NCBI RefSeq assembly: GCF_902832845.1
Contig: NZ_CADFDB010000001.1
Location: 1,116,001-1,180,000, forward strand
Direction of reading: 5' to 3'
Length of the DNA: 64,000 bases
Source of the DNA: Burkholderia metallica
GTDB lineage: Bacteria > Pseudomonadota > Gammaproteobacteria > Burkholderiales > Burkholderiaceae
Shown: positions 1 to 8,514 of the stretch, piece after piece
Layout: each line of letters starts with the position of its first letter
Numbering within the stretch: the stretch's first letter is position 1
Made by a program: the position numbers and the translations under genes
Notes under the pieces: generated by a model
Seen by the model: only the letters and a program-made list of their open reading frames with translations
Databases searched by the model: none
Told to the model about the DNA's origin: nothing

Positions 1-197
1 TCGCCGATCGTCGCGGCTGGCTGCGGGCGCGTGCGTTGCCGGGCAACGCCGGCTGGTCGGATGCCGACCTGCTGTGCCGCGCGGACGGCCGCGCACGACC
101 CGCCGGACCGGCCGCGAGCGGCGATCCGCTGACCGCGCTGCTGCTGCGCGTCGACTCGGAGCCCGTGCGCGACGTCCAGGCCGGGCTGCCGCACTGA
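1..197 (+). CDS. C-terminal end of an unidentified protein (partial)
   Basis: An open frame enters from the left edge and stops with TGA at 195-197, giving the last 64 residues of a protein. The tail is rich in Ala, Arg, Gly and Leu and ends with the residues SEPVRDVQAGLPH. I see no motif that identifies a family. It ends 36 bases before the likely start of the binding-protein gene on the same strand, so the two may share an operon. The high GC at third positions is typical of a real gene in this genome. Confidence 0.5.
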   Translation, partial: ADRRGWLRARALPGNAGWSDADLLCRADGRARPAGPAASGDPLTALLLRVDSEPVRDVQAGLPH

Positions 198-233
198 ATG
201 CATGCTGAACCTCTCTTCTCACCGACTTTCACG

Positions 234-1187
234 ATGAATCCGACCCGACGCCACTTCCTCGCACAAGCGAGCGCCCTTGCCACGATCGCCACGGCCCCGG
301 CCGCGCTGCGCGCACAGACGGGCACGCGGCCGCTGCTGCGCGCCGGCGACCAGAAAGGCGGGCTGCGCGCGCTGCTCGAAGCGGCCGGCGAACTGAACGG
401 CCTGACGTACGACATCGCGTGGACCGAATTCCCGGCCGCCGCGCCGCTCGCCGAAGCGCTGAACGCGGCCGCCGTCGACTGCGGGCCGATCGGCGACGCG
501 CCGGTGATCTTCGCGCTCGCGTCGGGCGCCCGCATCAAGGTGATCGGCGCGAACCGATCCGACCCGTACGGCACCGCGGTGCTCGTGCGGCCCGATGCGC
601 CGCTGAAAGGCCCGGCGGACCTGAAAGGCAAGCGCATCGGTACCACGCGCGGCTCGATCGGCCATTTCGTCACGCTGAAGGCGCTCGATGCGGCCGGCCT
701 GCCGCCCGACGCGGTATCGTTCCGCTTCCTGCCGCCGGCCGACACGATGCTTGCGCTCGCAACCGGTTCGATCGATGCGTGGGCGACGTGGGAGCCCTAT
801 ACCGCGCTCGCGGAAACCGGCGGCCGCGCGCGCGTGCTCGTCAACGGCCGCGGGCTGTGGTCGGGCCTCAGCTACCTCGCGGCGACCGACGCGGCGATCG
901 TGTCGAAGCGCGACGTGCTGCACGATTTCCTGCGGCGCGTCGTGCGCGCGCAGGCGTGGTCGTACCGGCACGTCGACGCGTATTCCGCCACACTCGCCCG
1001 CATCATCGGCATTCCTCCGGCGGCCGCGAAGCTGCAATTCGAACGCCGCAACACACGCTGGCTGCCGATCGATGCGACGATCGTCGCCGAGCAGCAGCGC
1101 ACGGCCGATTTCTACCTGAAGGCGGGCCTGCTGCGCCAGCCGCTCGCCGTGCGCGCGACGTTCGACGCGGGCTTCCCGCTCGCGTGA
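234..1187 (+). CDS. Tat-exported ABC transporter substrate-binding protein, sulfonate/nitrate/taurine type
   Basis: Predicted periplasmic binding protein of the SsuA/TauA/NrtA-like superfamily, which delivers small oxyanion or sulfonate ligands to an ABC importer. The N-terminus has a twin-arginine signal (TRRHFLAQ) and a hydrophobic Ala-rich stretch ending in AALRAQ, so export is probably through Tat. The mature part shows family features: a segment around GPADLKGKRIGTTRGS and the WATWEPY region that lines the ligand pocket in relatives. A start at 198 is possible, but it would add 12 residues ahead of the signal, so I prefer the ATG at 234 (317 aa). No permease or ATPase gene follows; they may lie upstream outside the window. 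The ligand cannot be told from sequence. Confidence 0.8.
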   Translation: MNPTRRHFLAQASALATIATAPAALRAQTGTRPLLRAGDQKGGLRALLEAAGELNGLTYDIAWTEFPAAAPLAEALNAAAVDCGPIGDAPVIFALASGARIKVIGANRSDPYGTAVLVRPDAPLKGPADLKGKRIGTTRGSIGHFVTLKALDAAGLPPDAVSFRFLPPADTMLALATGSIDAWATWEPYTALAETGGRARVLVNGRGLWSGLSYLAATDAAIVSKRDVLHDFLRRVVRAQAWSYRHVDAYSATLARIIGIPPAAAKLQFERRNTRWLPIDATIVAEQQRTADFYLKAGLLRQPLAVRATFDAGFPLA

Positions 1188-1275
1188 CCGGCCGCGCGGC
1201 GGCACGCAGCCGCCCGAACGGTTGCGGCGCGATCTGGCACAATCGCGATCTCGTCATCCGCCTTCAGCCAGCGTC

Positions 1276-2142
1276 ATGCCAGCCATCGCCGAACTCTTCG
1301 TCTACCCGATCAAATCCTGTGCCGGCATCGCGCTGTCGCGCGCGCAACTGCTCGAAACGGGCCTCGCGTACGACCGCCACTGGCTGATCACCGACCCCGC
1401 CGGGCAGATGATCACGCAGCGCACGCACCCGCGCCTCGCGCTGATCCGCACCGCGCTCGACAGCGAGGCGCTCGTGCTGAACGCGCCGGGCATGCGCGAA
1501 CTCCGCACGCCGCTCGACGGCGACGTATCGCCCGCCACGCCGAAAATGGCCGCGACCGTGTGGCGCGACACCGTCGACGCGATCGACACGGGCACAGAAA
1601 CAGCCGCATGGCTCACCGAATTCCTCGGCACGCCCACGAAGCTCGCGCGCTTCGCGGCCGACGCGCGCCGCGGCTGCAACCGCAAATGGACCGGCGACGT
1701 CGATACGCACACGCAGTTCGCCGACGGCTACCCGCTGCTCGTGATCGGCCAGTCGTCGCTCGACGACCTGAACGCACGGCTCGCCGCGAAAGGCGCACCG
1801 GCGATTCCGATGAACCGCTTCCGTCCTAACATCGTCGTGTCGGATCTCGACGCGTACGAAGAGGATTTCGTCGAACATTTCGACGCGGAAGGTGCGACGC
1901 CCGTGCGGCTGCGCCTCGTGAAGCCGTGCACGCGCTGCCCGATGCCGACGATCGATCAAGTCACCGGCGCGCCCGATCCCGCGTGGCCGCATGAACCGAC
2001 CGACACGATGCAGACCTATCGCGCGAACCCGAACTTCAACGGCGAGCTGACGTTCGGCGTCAACGCGATCGTGGTCGCCGGCGCGGGGGCGTGGCTCGAA
2101 ATCGGGCAATCGCTGGAAGCGGAGATCGGGTTCGGCGATTGA
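1276..2142 (+). CDS. MOSC domain-containing protein, YcbX-like
   Basis: A 288-residue protein with the two-part architecture of the YcbX family. An N-terminal MOSC_N beta-barrel (AELFVYPIKSCAGIAL, residues 4-19) precedes a C-terminal MOSC domain. The MOSC domain carries the conserved cysteine in VKPCTRCPMP, which in relatives binds molybdenum cofactor sulfur or the cofactor itself. Such proteins reduce N-hydroxylated substrates together with a reductase. E. coli YcbX has an extra C-terminal ferredoxin domain, which is absent here, so electrons must come from another protein. The start at 1276 gives the usual N-terminus; an upstream in-frame ATG at 1222 adds residues unlike the family. Confidence 0.85.
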   Translation: MPAIAELFVYPIKSCAGIALSRAQLLETGLAYDRHWLITDPAGQMITQRTHPRLALIRTALDSEALVLNAPGMRELRTPLDGDVSPATPKMAATVWRDTVDAIDTGTETAAWLTEFLGTPTKLARFAADARRGCNRKWTGDVDTHTQFADGYPLLVIGQSSLDDLNARLAAKGAPAIPMNRFRPNIVVSDLDAYEEDFVEHFDAEGATPVRLRLVKPCTRCPMPTIDQVTGAPDPAWPHEPTDTMQTYRANPNFNGELTFGVNAIVVAGAGAWLEIGQSLEAEIGFGD

Positions 2143-2159
2143 TCGACTCGCCATGACGA

Positions 2160-2190
2160 CTGCCGGACATGCGCGCACATGGTCCGGCAG
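2160..2190 (+). terminator. Possible intrinsic terminator after the MOSC gene
   Basis: Perfect 9-bp inverted repeat (CTGCCGGAC / GTCCGGCAG) with a 13-nt loop, starting 17 bases after the MOSC stop codon. No T-run follows, so termination strength is uncertain. Confidence 0.4.
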
Positions 2191-2224
2191 ATCACGACTT
2201 CGGCTCTCCATCAGCAATTTTATT

Positions 2225-2236
2225 GAACGATCGTTC
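2225..2236. promoter_or_regulatory. 12-bp palindrome, TetR-operator-like
   Basis: The sequence GAACGATCGTTC is a perfect palindrome in an AT-richer stretch just before the quinone oxidoreductase remnant. Short palindromes of this kind are typical operators for TetR regulators, which often sit beside such oxidoreductase genes. It may be left over from a deleted regulator/oxidoreductase pair. This is inferred from symmetry and position only. Confidence 0.3.
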
Positions 2237-2241
2237 CTATC

Positions 2242-2547
2242 CAGGGATCGCTCGATGTGCTGCGCCGCTCGGGAACCTTCTGCTGATACGGCCCGGTGCT
2301 CGGCGGCCCGGGGCTGATCGACCTCATGTGCCTGCCGGAGAGCATCAAGATCGGCTATACGACCTTCTTCGATCATATCGACACGCCCGAACTGCTCCGC
2401 GCGCGCTCGGCGCGGCTGTTCGACTGAATCGCGGAAAGCCGGCTCAACATCCGGATCGGCGGCGGATACCCACTGGCGGACGCGGCGCACGCACATGCCG
2501 ACATGGAAAGCCGCAAGTCCATCGGCAAGCTGCTGCTGAAGCCTTGA
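2242..2547 (+). pseudogene. C-terminal remnant of a quinone oxidoreductase (zinc-type alcohol dehydrogenase family)
   Basis: Reading in one frame gives a sequence typical of the C-terminal third of NADPH:quinone oxidoreductases: GSLDVLRRSGTF, then YGPVLGGPG, then SIKIGYTTFFDHIDTPEL and finally HADMESRKSIGKLLLKP before a stop at 2545-2547. Two in-frame TGA codons interrupt it, at 2284-2286 and 2425-2427. Both lie where the family usually has tryptophan, which fits G-to-A changes of TGG. The N-terminal two thirds of the gene are missing. The remnant is clearly decayed and not expected to make protein. Confidence 0.7.
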
Positions 2548-2688
2548 GTGCCGGGGCGTCGGCCGTTCTCTTTTAGAGAAGCCTCGTATCTCCATTTTTC
2601 ATCCCATGCGCCCAATAAAATTCATAACATACGCATCTTTAAACCCGCCGGCATCGCGCCCCGCGCCAACGATCAAGGAGACGCCTTC

Positions 2689-2841
2689 GTGCTGGACGCC
2701 ATCCTCATTACAGTCGGCATCGTCGTGATCGCGTGTTCGTTGTTCTACAAGTTATTGCTGCTCCTGTACCAGGCCGACCAGCGCGCTGCCGCGCGCCGTC
2801 GAGAAAAGAGCTTGCGCGACGACAAGCCCCGCTGGTTCTGA
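2689..2841 (+). CDS. Small single-pass membrane protein of unknown function
   Basis: A 50-residue protein starting at GTG 2689, preceded by an AAGGAG ribosome binding site at a 9-nt spacing. This site decides the start; the open frame extends upstream to 2548, but that part has no ribosome binding site and no coding character. One hydrophobic segment (ILITVGIVVIACSLFYKLLLLLY, residues 5-27) is followed by a strongly basic cytoplasmic tail rich in Arg and Lys. The topology is therefore probably N-out, C-in. The gene lies 68 bases before the nitronate monooxygenase gene on the same strand. No function is recognised. Confidence 0.6.
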   Translation: MLDAILITVGIVVIACSLFYKLLLLLYQADQRAAARRREKSLRDDKPRWF

Positions 2842-2909
2842 TGGCGCCACGCCGTCGCAGCGCATATCCACCTCCCCAGTCTTCTTTCTCCCTTTCCGAG
2901 GAATGAACC

Positions 2910-3986
2910 ATGCCACGCTCGCTTTCCACTCCCCTGACCCAACGGCTCGGAATCGCCCTCCCGATCGTGCAAGGTCCGATGAATGGCGGCTCGACGCCCG
3001 AAATGGTCGTCGCAGTGTCCAACGCCGGCGGCCTTGGTTCGCTGGCCGCGGCCGGCCTCGACCCTGACGCGATCCGCTCGCAGGTCAGGACGATCCGCGC
3101 CGGTACGTCGAAGCCGTTCGCGATCAACCTGTTCGTACTCGACACGCCCGCGCCGAGCGACGACGAGGTCCGCAGTGCGCTCGAACGGCTGCAGCCGATC
3201 CGCGCCGAGCTCGGCCTCGCGCAGGGGCAGCCGCTCGAACGGTATTGCGAGGATTTCCGGGAGCAACTCGAGGCGCTCATCGAACTGAAGGTGCCGGTGG
3301 CGAGCTTCACGTTCGGCCTGCTCGACGCGCCGTCTGTCCAGCGCCTGCACGACGCGGGCAGCCTCGTCATCGGCACCGCCACCAACATCGCCGAAGCCCG
3401 CGCGTGGGAAGCCAACGGCGCGGACATCATCTGCGCGCAGGGCGCCGAGGCCGGCGGGCATCGCGGCACCTTCCTCGGCCACCCCGACGCCAGCATGATC
3501 GGCACGCTCGCGCTCGTGCCGCAGATCGCCGACGCCGTGTCGCTGCCGGTGATTGCCGCGGGCGGCATCATGGACGGCCGCGGCATCACCGCCGCGTTGA
3601 CGCTCGGTGCGCAGGCCGCGCAGCTCGGTACGGCCTTCCTGACCTGCGCCGAATCGCCGATCCATCCGGGTTGGAAGACGCACATTCGCCAGTCCACCGA
3701 CACGTCGACGCGCACGAGCCGCACCTTCACCGGGCGCCCGGCCCGCGGCATCGTCAACGACTTCATGCATCGCATGGCCGAGTTCGAACAGCACGTGCCC
3801 GCATATCCGATCCAGAACGCGCTGACGACCGAAATCCGCAAGGCGGCGGGCGTGGCGAACCGCACCGACTTCATCTCGATGTGGGCCGGACAGGCGGCGG
3901 GCCTGAGCCGCAGGCGCGACGACGGCATCCCGGCCGCGGCGCTGGTACGCGTTCTCGCGGACGAAACCGCGACGATCTTCGGCTGA
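2910..3986 (+). CDS. Nitronate monooxygenase (2-nitropropane dioxygenase family)
   Basis: Flavin (FMN)-dependent TIM-barrel enzyme of 358 residues that oxidises alkyl nitronates such as propionate 3-nitronate and detoxifies them. The N-terminus PIVQGPMNGGSTPEMVVAVSNAGGLGSL is the family signature. The FMN-phosphate region shows as AQGAEAGGHRG (about residues 176-186), which contains the conserved catalytic-region histidine, followed by PVIAAGGIMDGRGI and GAQAAQLGTAFL. A GAGGAATGAACC ribosome-binding region precedes the ATG. The gene ends at a strong hairpin that separates it from purU on the other strand. Confidence 0.88.
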   Translation: MPRSLSTPLTQRLGIALPIVQGPMNGGSTPEMVVAVSNAGGLGSLAAAGLDPDAIRSQVRTIRAGTSKPFAINLFVLDTPAPSDDEVRSALERLQPIRAELGLAQGQPLERYCEDFREQLEALIELKVPVASFTFGLLDAPSVQRLHDAGSLVIGTATNIAEARAWEANGADIICAQGAEAGGHRGTFLGHPDASMIGTLALVPQIADAVSLPVIAAGGIMDGRGITAALTLGAQAAQLGTAFLTCAESPIHPGWKTHIRQSTDTSTRTSRTFTGRPARGIVNDFMHRMAEFEQHVPAYPIQNALTTEIRKAAGVANRTDFISMWAGQAAGLSRRRDDGIPAAALVRVLADETATIFG

Positions 3987-4009
3987 ACCCCGCGCTCGCA
4001 TCGCAACGA

Positions 4010-4050
4010 CGAATGACGCACGGCCCCTTCACGGGGCCGTGCGTCATTCG
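4010..4050. terminator. Strong bidirectional terminator between convergent genes
   Basis: Perfect 18-bp inverted repeat (4010-4027 and 4033-4050) with a 5-nt loop TTCAC. It lies 23 bases after the nitronate monooxygenase stop and 16 bases beyond the purU stop, so it can serve both convergent transcripts. Confidence 0.85.
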
Positions 4051-4066
4051 CCGCCTGCTTTTCCAA

Positions 4067-4990
4067 CTACCGGAACACCACCGTCTTGTTACCGTTCGGC
4101 AGAACGCGGCGTTCCGCGAACCACTTCACCGCCCGCGCCAGCACCAAGCACTCCACATCCTCGCCGATCGTCGCGAGCGCCTCCGGCGACAACGCGTGAT
4201 CGACCCGCGTAACGTCCTGCTCGATGATCGGCCCCTCGTCGAGATCGCGCGTCACGAAGTGCGCGGTCGCCCCGATCAGCTTGACGCCGCGCGCGTGTGC
4301 CTGGCCATACGGCTGCGCGCCCTTGAAGCTCGGCAGGAACGAGTGATGGATGTTGATGATGCGCCCCTTCAGCGCCTCGCAAAACCCCGCCGACAGGATC
4401 TGCATGTAGCGTGCGAGTACCACCAGTTCGATGTCGTACTCAGCAACGAGCGCGAGCGTGCTCCGCTCCTGCGCCGCGCGCTCGTCGGCCGACGCGTGCG
4501 CCGGCAGCGGGAAATGATGGAACGGCAGGTTGTAGCCGTCGACGAGCCGCGCGAGGTCGCGATGATTCGACACGACGCCGCATACCTCGACCGGCAGCGT
4601 GCCGCTCGCGTGGCGAAACAGCAGGTCGTTCAGGCAATGGCCTAGCTTCGACGCCATCAGCAGTACGCGGGGACGCTGCCGCGCGGCGAACAGCTGCCAC
4701 TGCAGGTTCGCCTCGCGATCGAGCAGGCCGATGCCCGCACGCAGCGCCGTCTCGGTCGCGCCGCCGTCGTCCACCGAGAACACGATCCGCATGAACAGCC
4801 GTTGCGACGACGGATCGCTGTACTGCGCCGAATCCAGCACGTGGCCGCCCAGGTCCGCGAGCAGACTCGTCACGCGGTGAATCATCCCGCGCTGCACCGG
4901 ACAGGACGCGGCCAGCACGTATTTGACGCTCATGGGCGCAACCGTCATCACCGCGGCGTCGGGCGAGCGGGCTTCGCTTTGTGTCAACAC
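4067..4990 (-). CDS. purU: Formyltetrahydrofolate deformylase
   Basis: Hydrolyses 10-formyltetrahydrofolate to formate and tetrahydrofolate, balancing one-carbon pools and feeding formate to PurT. An N-terminal ACT domain (YVLAASCPVQRGMIHRVTSLLADLGGHVLD) precedes the formyltransferase-fold catalytic domain. The catalytic triad is visible: Asn and His in IINIHHSFLPSF and Asp in DLDEGPIIEQD. I keep the GTG at 4990 because a strong GGAGGAGGAG ribosome binding site lies just upstream; the next in-frame start (4948) would give 293 residues, nearer the usual length. It is convergent with the nitronate monooxygenase gene. Confidence 0.92.
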   Translation of the reverse strand: MLTQSEARSPDAAVMTVAPMSVKYVLAASCPVQRGMIHRVTSLLADLGGHVLDSAQYSDPSSQRLFMRIVFSVDDGGATETALRAGIGLLDREANLQWQLFAARQRPRVLLMASKLGHCLNDLLFRHASGTLPVEVCGVVSNHRDLARLVDGYNLPFHHFPLPAHASADERAAQERSTLALVAEYDIELVVLARYMQILSAGFCEALKGRIINIHHSFLPSFKGAQPYGQAHARGVKLIGATAHFVTRDLDEGPIIEQDVTRVDHALSPEALATIGEDVECLVLARAVKWFAERRVLPNGNKTVVFR

Positions 4991-5003
4991 GACGTCTCCT
5001 CCT

Positions 5004-5399
5004 CCTCACCTGCTGACCGATCTCGAACATCCATCGATTCGTTCTGCGAATGACCTCGCGAATACGAGGATCATCGGCTTTCGTAAAGGATGCGCGTATC
5101 GCAGCCGGCTGCAGCGCTGGATGGCGGAAGCCGGCGTACCGCTACCGCGCATGCTGGAATTCGACACGTCCGAGGTAATCGTGGGCTGCGTCGCGGCGGG
5201 ACTCGGCGCAGCGATTATGCCAGCCGCGGTCGTCGGGAATCTCGGCTTCACGGACCAGATCCAGTGCCACCCTCTGCCGGAAAAATACGCGTCCAGCCGG
5301 ACGATGATGATCTGGCGTAGCGACAGCCGGCATCATGCCGATCACCACGCGCTCGCGGAAAGCTTCCTCGCCCGAACCGGGTCGCACGTCCACGTCTGA
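5004..5399 (+). pseudogene. C-terminal remnant of a LysR-type regulator
   Basis: This open frame encodes only the effector-binding half of a LysR regulator: TDLEHPSIRSANDLAN, then GFRKGCAYRSRLQRWMAEAG, SEVIVGCVAAGLGAAIMP and SSRTMMIWRSD. The helix-turn-helix half and the first lobe are absent, and the frame begins in the purU promoter region. The neighbouring minus-strand LysR protein has the same motifs in the same order (SAEDLRD, FRSDDSHRARFESWMEGAG, IIACVGAGMGVSLMP), so this is probably a truncated relative. The 5-prime end is approximate. Confidence 0.65.
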
Positions 5400-5437
5400 G
5401 CCCCCGCAATGCCCGGGCGGCTCCTCAGCCCGGCGCG

Positions 5438-6316
5438 CTATGACGCCCGCGGCCGGTGCCCCTTGAGGCTGCGGATGAAGGCGTCCCGCGCGCCGTGCTG
5501 GGCGATGTCCTTGCGCCAGACGAGATGCACCTGGTTTCTTGCGACATCCGGCACGACGGCATGGCACTTGATGACGTTCGTCAGGTCCCGCCGCTCGATT
5601 AGCGACCGCGGCATCAGCGATACGCCCATGCCCGCGCCGACGCATGCGATGATGACCTCGAGCGCGCCGAACTCCAGCACGATCCGCGGCCGGAGCCCGG
5701 CGCCCTCCATCCAGCTCTCGAAGCGCGCGCGATGCGAATCGTCCGAACGAAACGCGAGAAAGCTGCAGTCGCGGAGATCTTCGGCCGAGGTGATGGCCGG
5801 GTGACTGTGATCGGTGATCAGCAGCAGCTCTTCGTCGAACGCCACCTCGTCGGCAAGTTCGTCGGACACGACCGGCGCGGGCACGAGCGCGATGTCGAGG
5901 CGATGGCCGATCACACCGTGCATGATCTGTTCGATCGAGCCGGTTTCGATCGCCATGTCGACCTTCGGATAGCGTTGATGGAAATCGGCCAGCATGCGCG
6001 GCAGGCGTGCGGCGGTGGTCGCCTCGGTCGCGCCGATCCGAAGCTTGCCGACCGGGTCACCGCCGCCCCTGACGATCGAGCGTGCCTCGTCCGCCAGTTG
6101 CAACATCCGCTCCGCGTAGCCGAGCAGTTGCAACCCTTCGTTCGTGATGACGAGGCGACCATTGACGCGGTAGAAAAGCGGGATGCCCAACCGCGTCTCG
6201 AGCTGCCGCAATCGCGTCGAGACATTGGATTGCACACGATTCAGCACGGTAGCCGCGCGGGCGATTCCACCCTCGTCTGCAACGGTCTTGAATATCTTCA
6301 ATGCTTGCAAATCCAT
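5438..6316 (-). CDS. LysR family transcriptional regulator
   Basis: Full-length (292 aa) LysR regulator. The N-terminal winged helix-turn-helix covers about residues 1-60 (MDLQALKIFKTVADEGGIARAA, then SNVSTRLRQLE). It is followed by a linker helix and a two-lobe type 2 periplasmic-binding-like effector domain. LysR genes are usually divergent from their targets, but upstream here lies a 610-bp stretch without a clear gene, so no target can be named. A truncated relative lies immediately downstream in convergent orientation. Confidence 0.85.
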   Translation of the reverse strand: MDLQALKIFKTVADEGGIARAATVLNRVQSNVSTRLRQLETRLGIPLFYRVNGRLVITNEGLQLLGYAERMLQLADEARSIVRGGGDPVGKLRIGATEATTAARLPRMLADFHQRYPKVDMAIETGSIEQIMHGVIGHRLDIALVPAPVVSDELADEVAFDEELLLITDHSHPAITSAEDLRDCSFLAFRSDDSHRARFESWMEGAGLRPRIVLEFGALEVIIACVGAGMGVSLMPRSLIERRDLTNVIKCHAVVPDVARNQVHLVWRKDIAQHGARDAFIRSLKGHRPRAS

Positions 6317-6926
6317 TCTTGACCCTTGTTTTTTACTTGCCGATCAGACGCAAGCGCGCCGACCGGCCGGGCTCGCGCGGGCATCCGAGCGACGCCGTCG
6401 TGTCATCGATTCGGAAGGCCGACTGGCTGTCGGGAAAACGGGCCGCGGCGGACATGGGCGGTAAGCCCGCGCCGTCGATCGCGGCACAATTGAATCGGAC
6501 GGCTACTCAGGCGCCGTCAGTCAATGTCAGTCGACGAGGACGCTTGCGCCGCATGCCCTCGCGGTACGGCCGCCCACTTGCCGATGCGACACTCGGTTCG
6601 GTTGAAAGGTCTCTCATGATCATTCTCGATGTCGAAATGATTCTTGGACGACATGATAGCGATTTGCGCAACGGACGAGTTTGCTTTTGAAAGGAAAATG
6701 AAATCAGAACGTCAGCACCGTGACTTGCTTCATGGACGTCGCAAAAAGCGCAGCCGGAAGCGTTGCAATGGCTCCGGCCGCGACGTCGACTCTACGTTCG
6801 AGATCATCTGAATGGAGTCGACACGCAATCACAATGTTGACAACTGTTTCGATTCAGGATTACTCAACGAAAAACCCGCACTTCGGCAGCAACACGAACC
6901 GCCCGGTGATATATCGAAGCAGATTC
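6317..6926. other. Intergenic region with no supported gene
   Basis: About 610 bases lie between the LysR start and the end of the sensor kinase gene. The part near 6600-6900 is AT-richer than its surroundings. Open frames here are short and lack family features. The stretch presumably contains the LysR promoter. I see no repeat, RNA gene or clear operator. Confidence 0.4.
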
Positions 6927-8375
6927 CTATCCGCCCGCGCGCAAGGCCGGCAGCCTCACCGTCACGACCAACCCGCCCCCCGCCGCATCGGCCAGCGTCA
7001 CGCTGCCCTGATGCACGCGCGCGATTTCGCGCACGATCGACAGCCCGAGCCCCGTCCCTTCGACCGTCTGCGTCTTGCTACCGCGATGAAAACGCTCGAA
7101 CACCGCGTCGCGCTCGTCCGCCGGAACGCCCGGCCCGTTGTCAATGACGTCGAGCCGCGCATGCTCGCCGTCGCGCGACACGCGCACCGTGATCACCGCG
7201 CGATCGCCCGCATAGCGGATCGCGTTGTCGATCAGGTTGCCGATCATCTCGCCGAGCAGGTCGGGCTGCCCGTGCACGTCGACGTCGGCCTCGTGCTCGA
7301 AACCGAGATCGATGTCGCGCGCGCGTGCGACCGGCGACCAGTCGAGCGTCACGCTGCGCGCGAGCCGGTGCAGCGCGACCGGCCGGTGCGCAACCGCATG
7401 GCCGCTGTCCGAATCGAGCCGCGACAGCGACAGCAGTTGCTGGACGATCTTCGCGGCCTGCCGCACCGCGCCGTTCGCGCGCCGCAGATGCCCGTTCGCG
7501 CGCGCCTGCTCGTCGGGCCGCAGCGCGAGTTCGACACCGGCCTGCACGGCCGCGAGCGGTGTCTTCAGTTGATGGGCCGCATCCGCGAAGAAGCGGCGCC
7601 GCGCGACCTGCATGCGCTGCGTACGGCCGATGTACTGGTTGATCGACTCGACGAGCGGCGCAAGCTCGCTCGGCATCGCGCCGGGTTCGAGCGGCGTCGT
7701 ATCGTCCTCGCTGCGCGCGGCGACCGTCGCCGACAGCCGGTTCAGCGGCCGCAGCCCGCGCCCGACGCCGAGCCACACGATGCCGAGCGCAAGCACGACG
7801 AGCAGCCCTTCCTGCAGCAGCGACCCGACCAGGATCTCGCGCGCGAGCGCCTGGCGCGCCTCGATCGTCTCGCCGACCATCACCCACACGATGCGCGACT
7901 GCGCGGTCGGCACGTCGTGCACCGGGATGCGCAGCGCGGCCATCCGCAACTGCTCGCCGCGATAGACGACGTCGTAGTAGCGCGTGACGAACAGCGCACC
8001 GTCGCCCGCGTCGCGCCCCTGCGGCAGCGGCAGGTCCGGGTAGCCGGTGATCGTGTGGCCGTTGTCTTCGCGGATCAGGTAGTAGATCTTGCCGCCGTCG
8101 CTCGATTCGAGCATTTCGAGCGCGAGATACGGCAGGTCGACCTCGATCTCGCCGTCGTTGAGCCGCACGCCTTCGCGGATCGACTTCAGCGACGACGACA
8201 GCGTGCGGTCGAACGCGACGTGCGCGGCATTCATCGCGCGCTGGTACGTGAGCCAAGAGTCGAGCGCGAGCAGGCCGAGCAGCGGCAGCAGCAGCCACAG
8301 CGCAACCTGCGTGCGCAGGTTCGGGCGGATCACTCGGCCCCCCGCCCGGCTGCGCCATGCGGCATAGCGGAGCAT
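6927..8375 (-). CDS. Sensor histidine kinase, TctE-like
   Basis: Membrane sensor kinase of about 482 residues. Two transmembrane helices (VALWLLLPLLGLLALDSWL and GLLVVLALGIVWLGV) flank a periplasmic sensor domain of the 2CSK_N type found in TctE. A HAMP-like linker follows, then the phosphoacceptor box (HQLKTPLAAVQ), the N box (NLIDNAIRY) and the ATP-lid motifs DNGPGV and GTGLGLSIV. The start is uncertain: ATG 8375 is used here, while GTG 8333 would begin with IRPNLRTQ. It lies downstream of its response regulator on the same strand. TctE/TctD relatives control tricarboxylate transport, but the signal here cannot be read from sequence. Confidence 0.82.
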   Translation of the reverse strand: MLRYAAWRSRAGGRVIRPNLRTQVALWLLLPLLGLLALDSWLTYQRAMNAAHVAFDRTLSSSLKSIREGVRLNDGEIEVDLPYLALEMLESSDGGKIYYLIREDNGHTITGYPDLPLPQGRDAGDGALFVTRYYDVVYRGEQLRMAALRIPVHDVPTAQSRIVWVMVGETIEARQALAREILVGSLLQEGLLVVLALGIVWLGVGRGLRPLNRLSATVAARSEDDTTPLEPGAMPSELAPLVESINQYIGRTQRMQVARRRFFADAAHQLKTPLAAVQAGVELALRPDEQARANGHLRRANGAVRQAAKIVQQLLSLSRLDSDSGHAVAHRPVALHRLARSVTLDWSPVARARDIDLGFEHEADVDVHGQPDLLGEMIGNLIDNAIRYAGDRAVITVRVSRDGEHARLDVIDNGPGVPADERDAVFERFHRGSKTQTVEGTGLGLSIVREIARVHQGSVTLADAAGGGLVVTVRLPALRAGG

Positions 8376-8514
8376 GCACGCCGCACCGCTGCGCGCCCGC
8401 GCGCCCGGCCGCGAATCGCATGCGTGTGACGGCCGGGCCGCGAACGTGTCGACCCGGCGCAGCACGTCGACGCGTACACCGGTCCCGCGCAAGGATCGTG
8501 AGCGCGTCGGCGGT

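Noticed and set aside
6698-6811. 37-codon open frame with a GAAAGGAAA sequence in front
   Set aside because: Very basic peptide without family features, in a region with no other coding signal; not enough support.
6720-8429. Long open frame on the plus strand (569 codons)
   Set aside because: Shadow of the sensor kinase gene on the minus strand; Arg/His/Asp-rich composition without domains.
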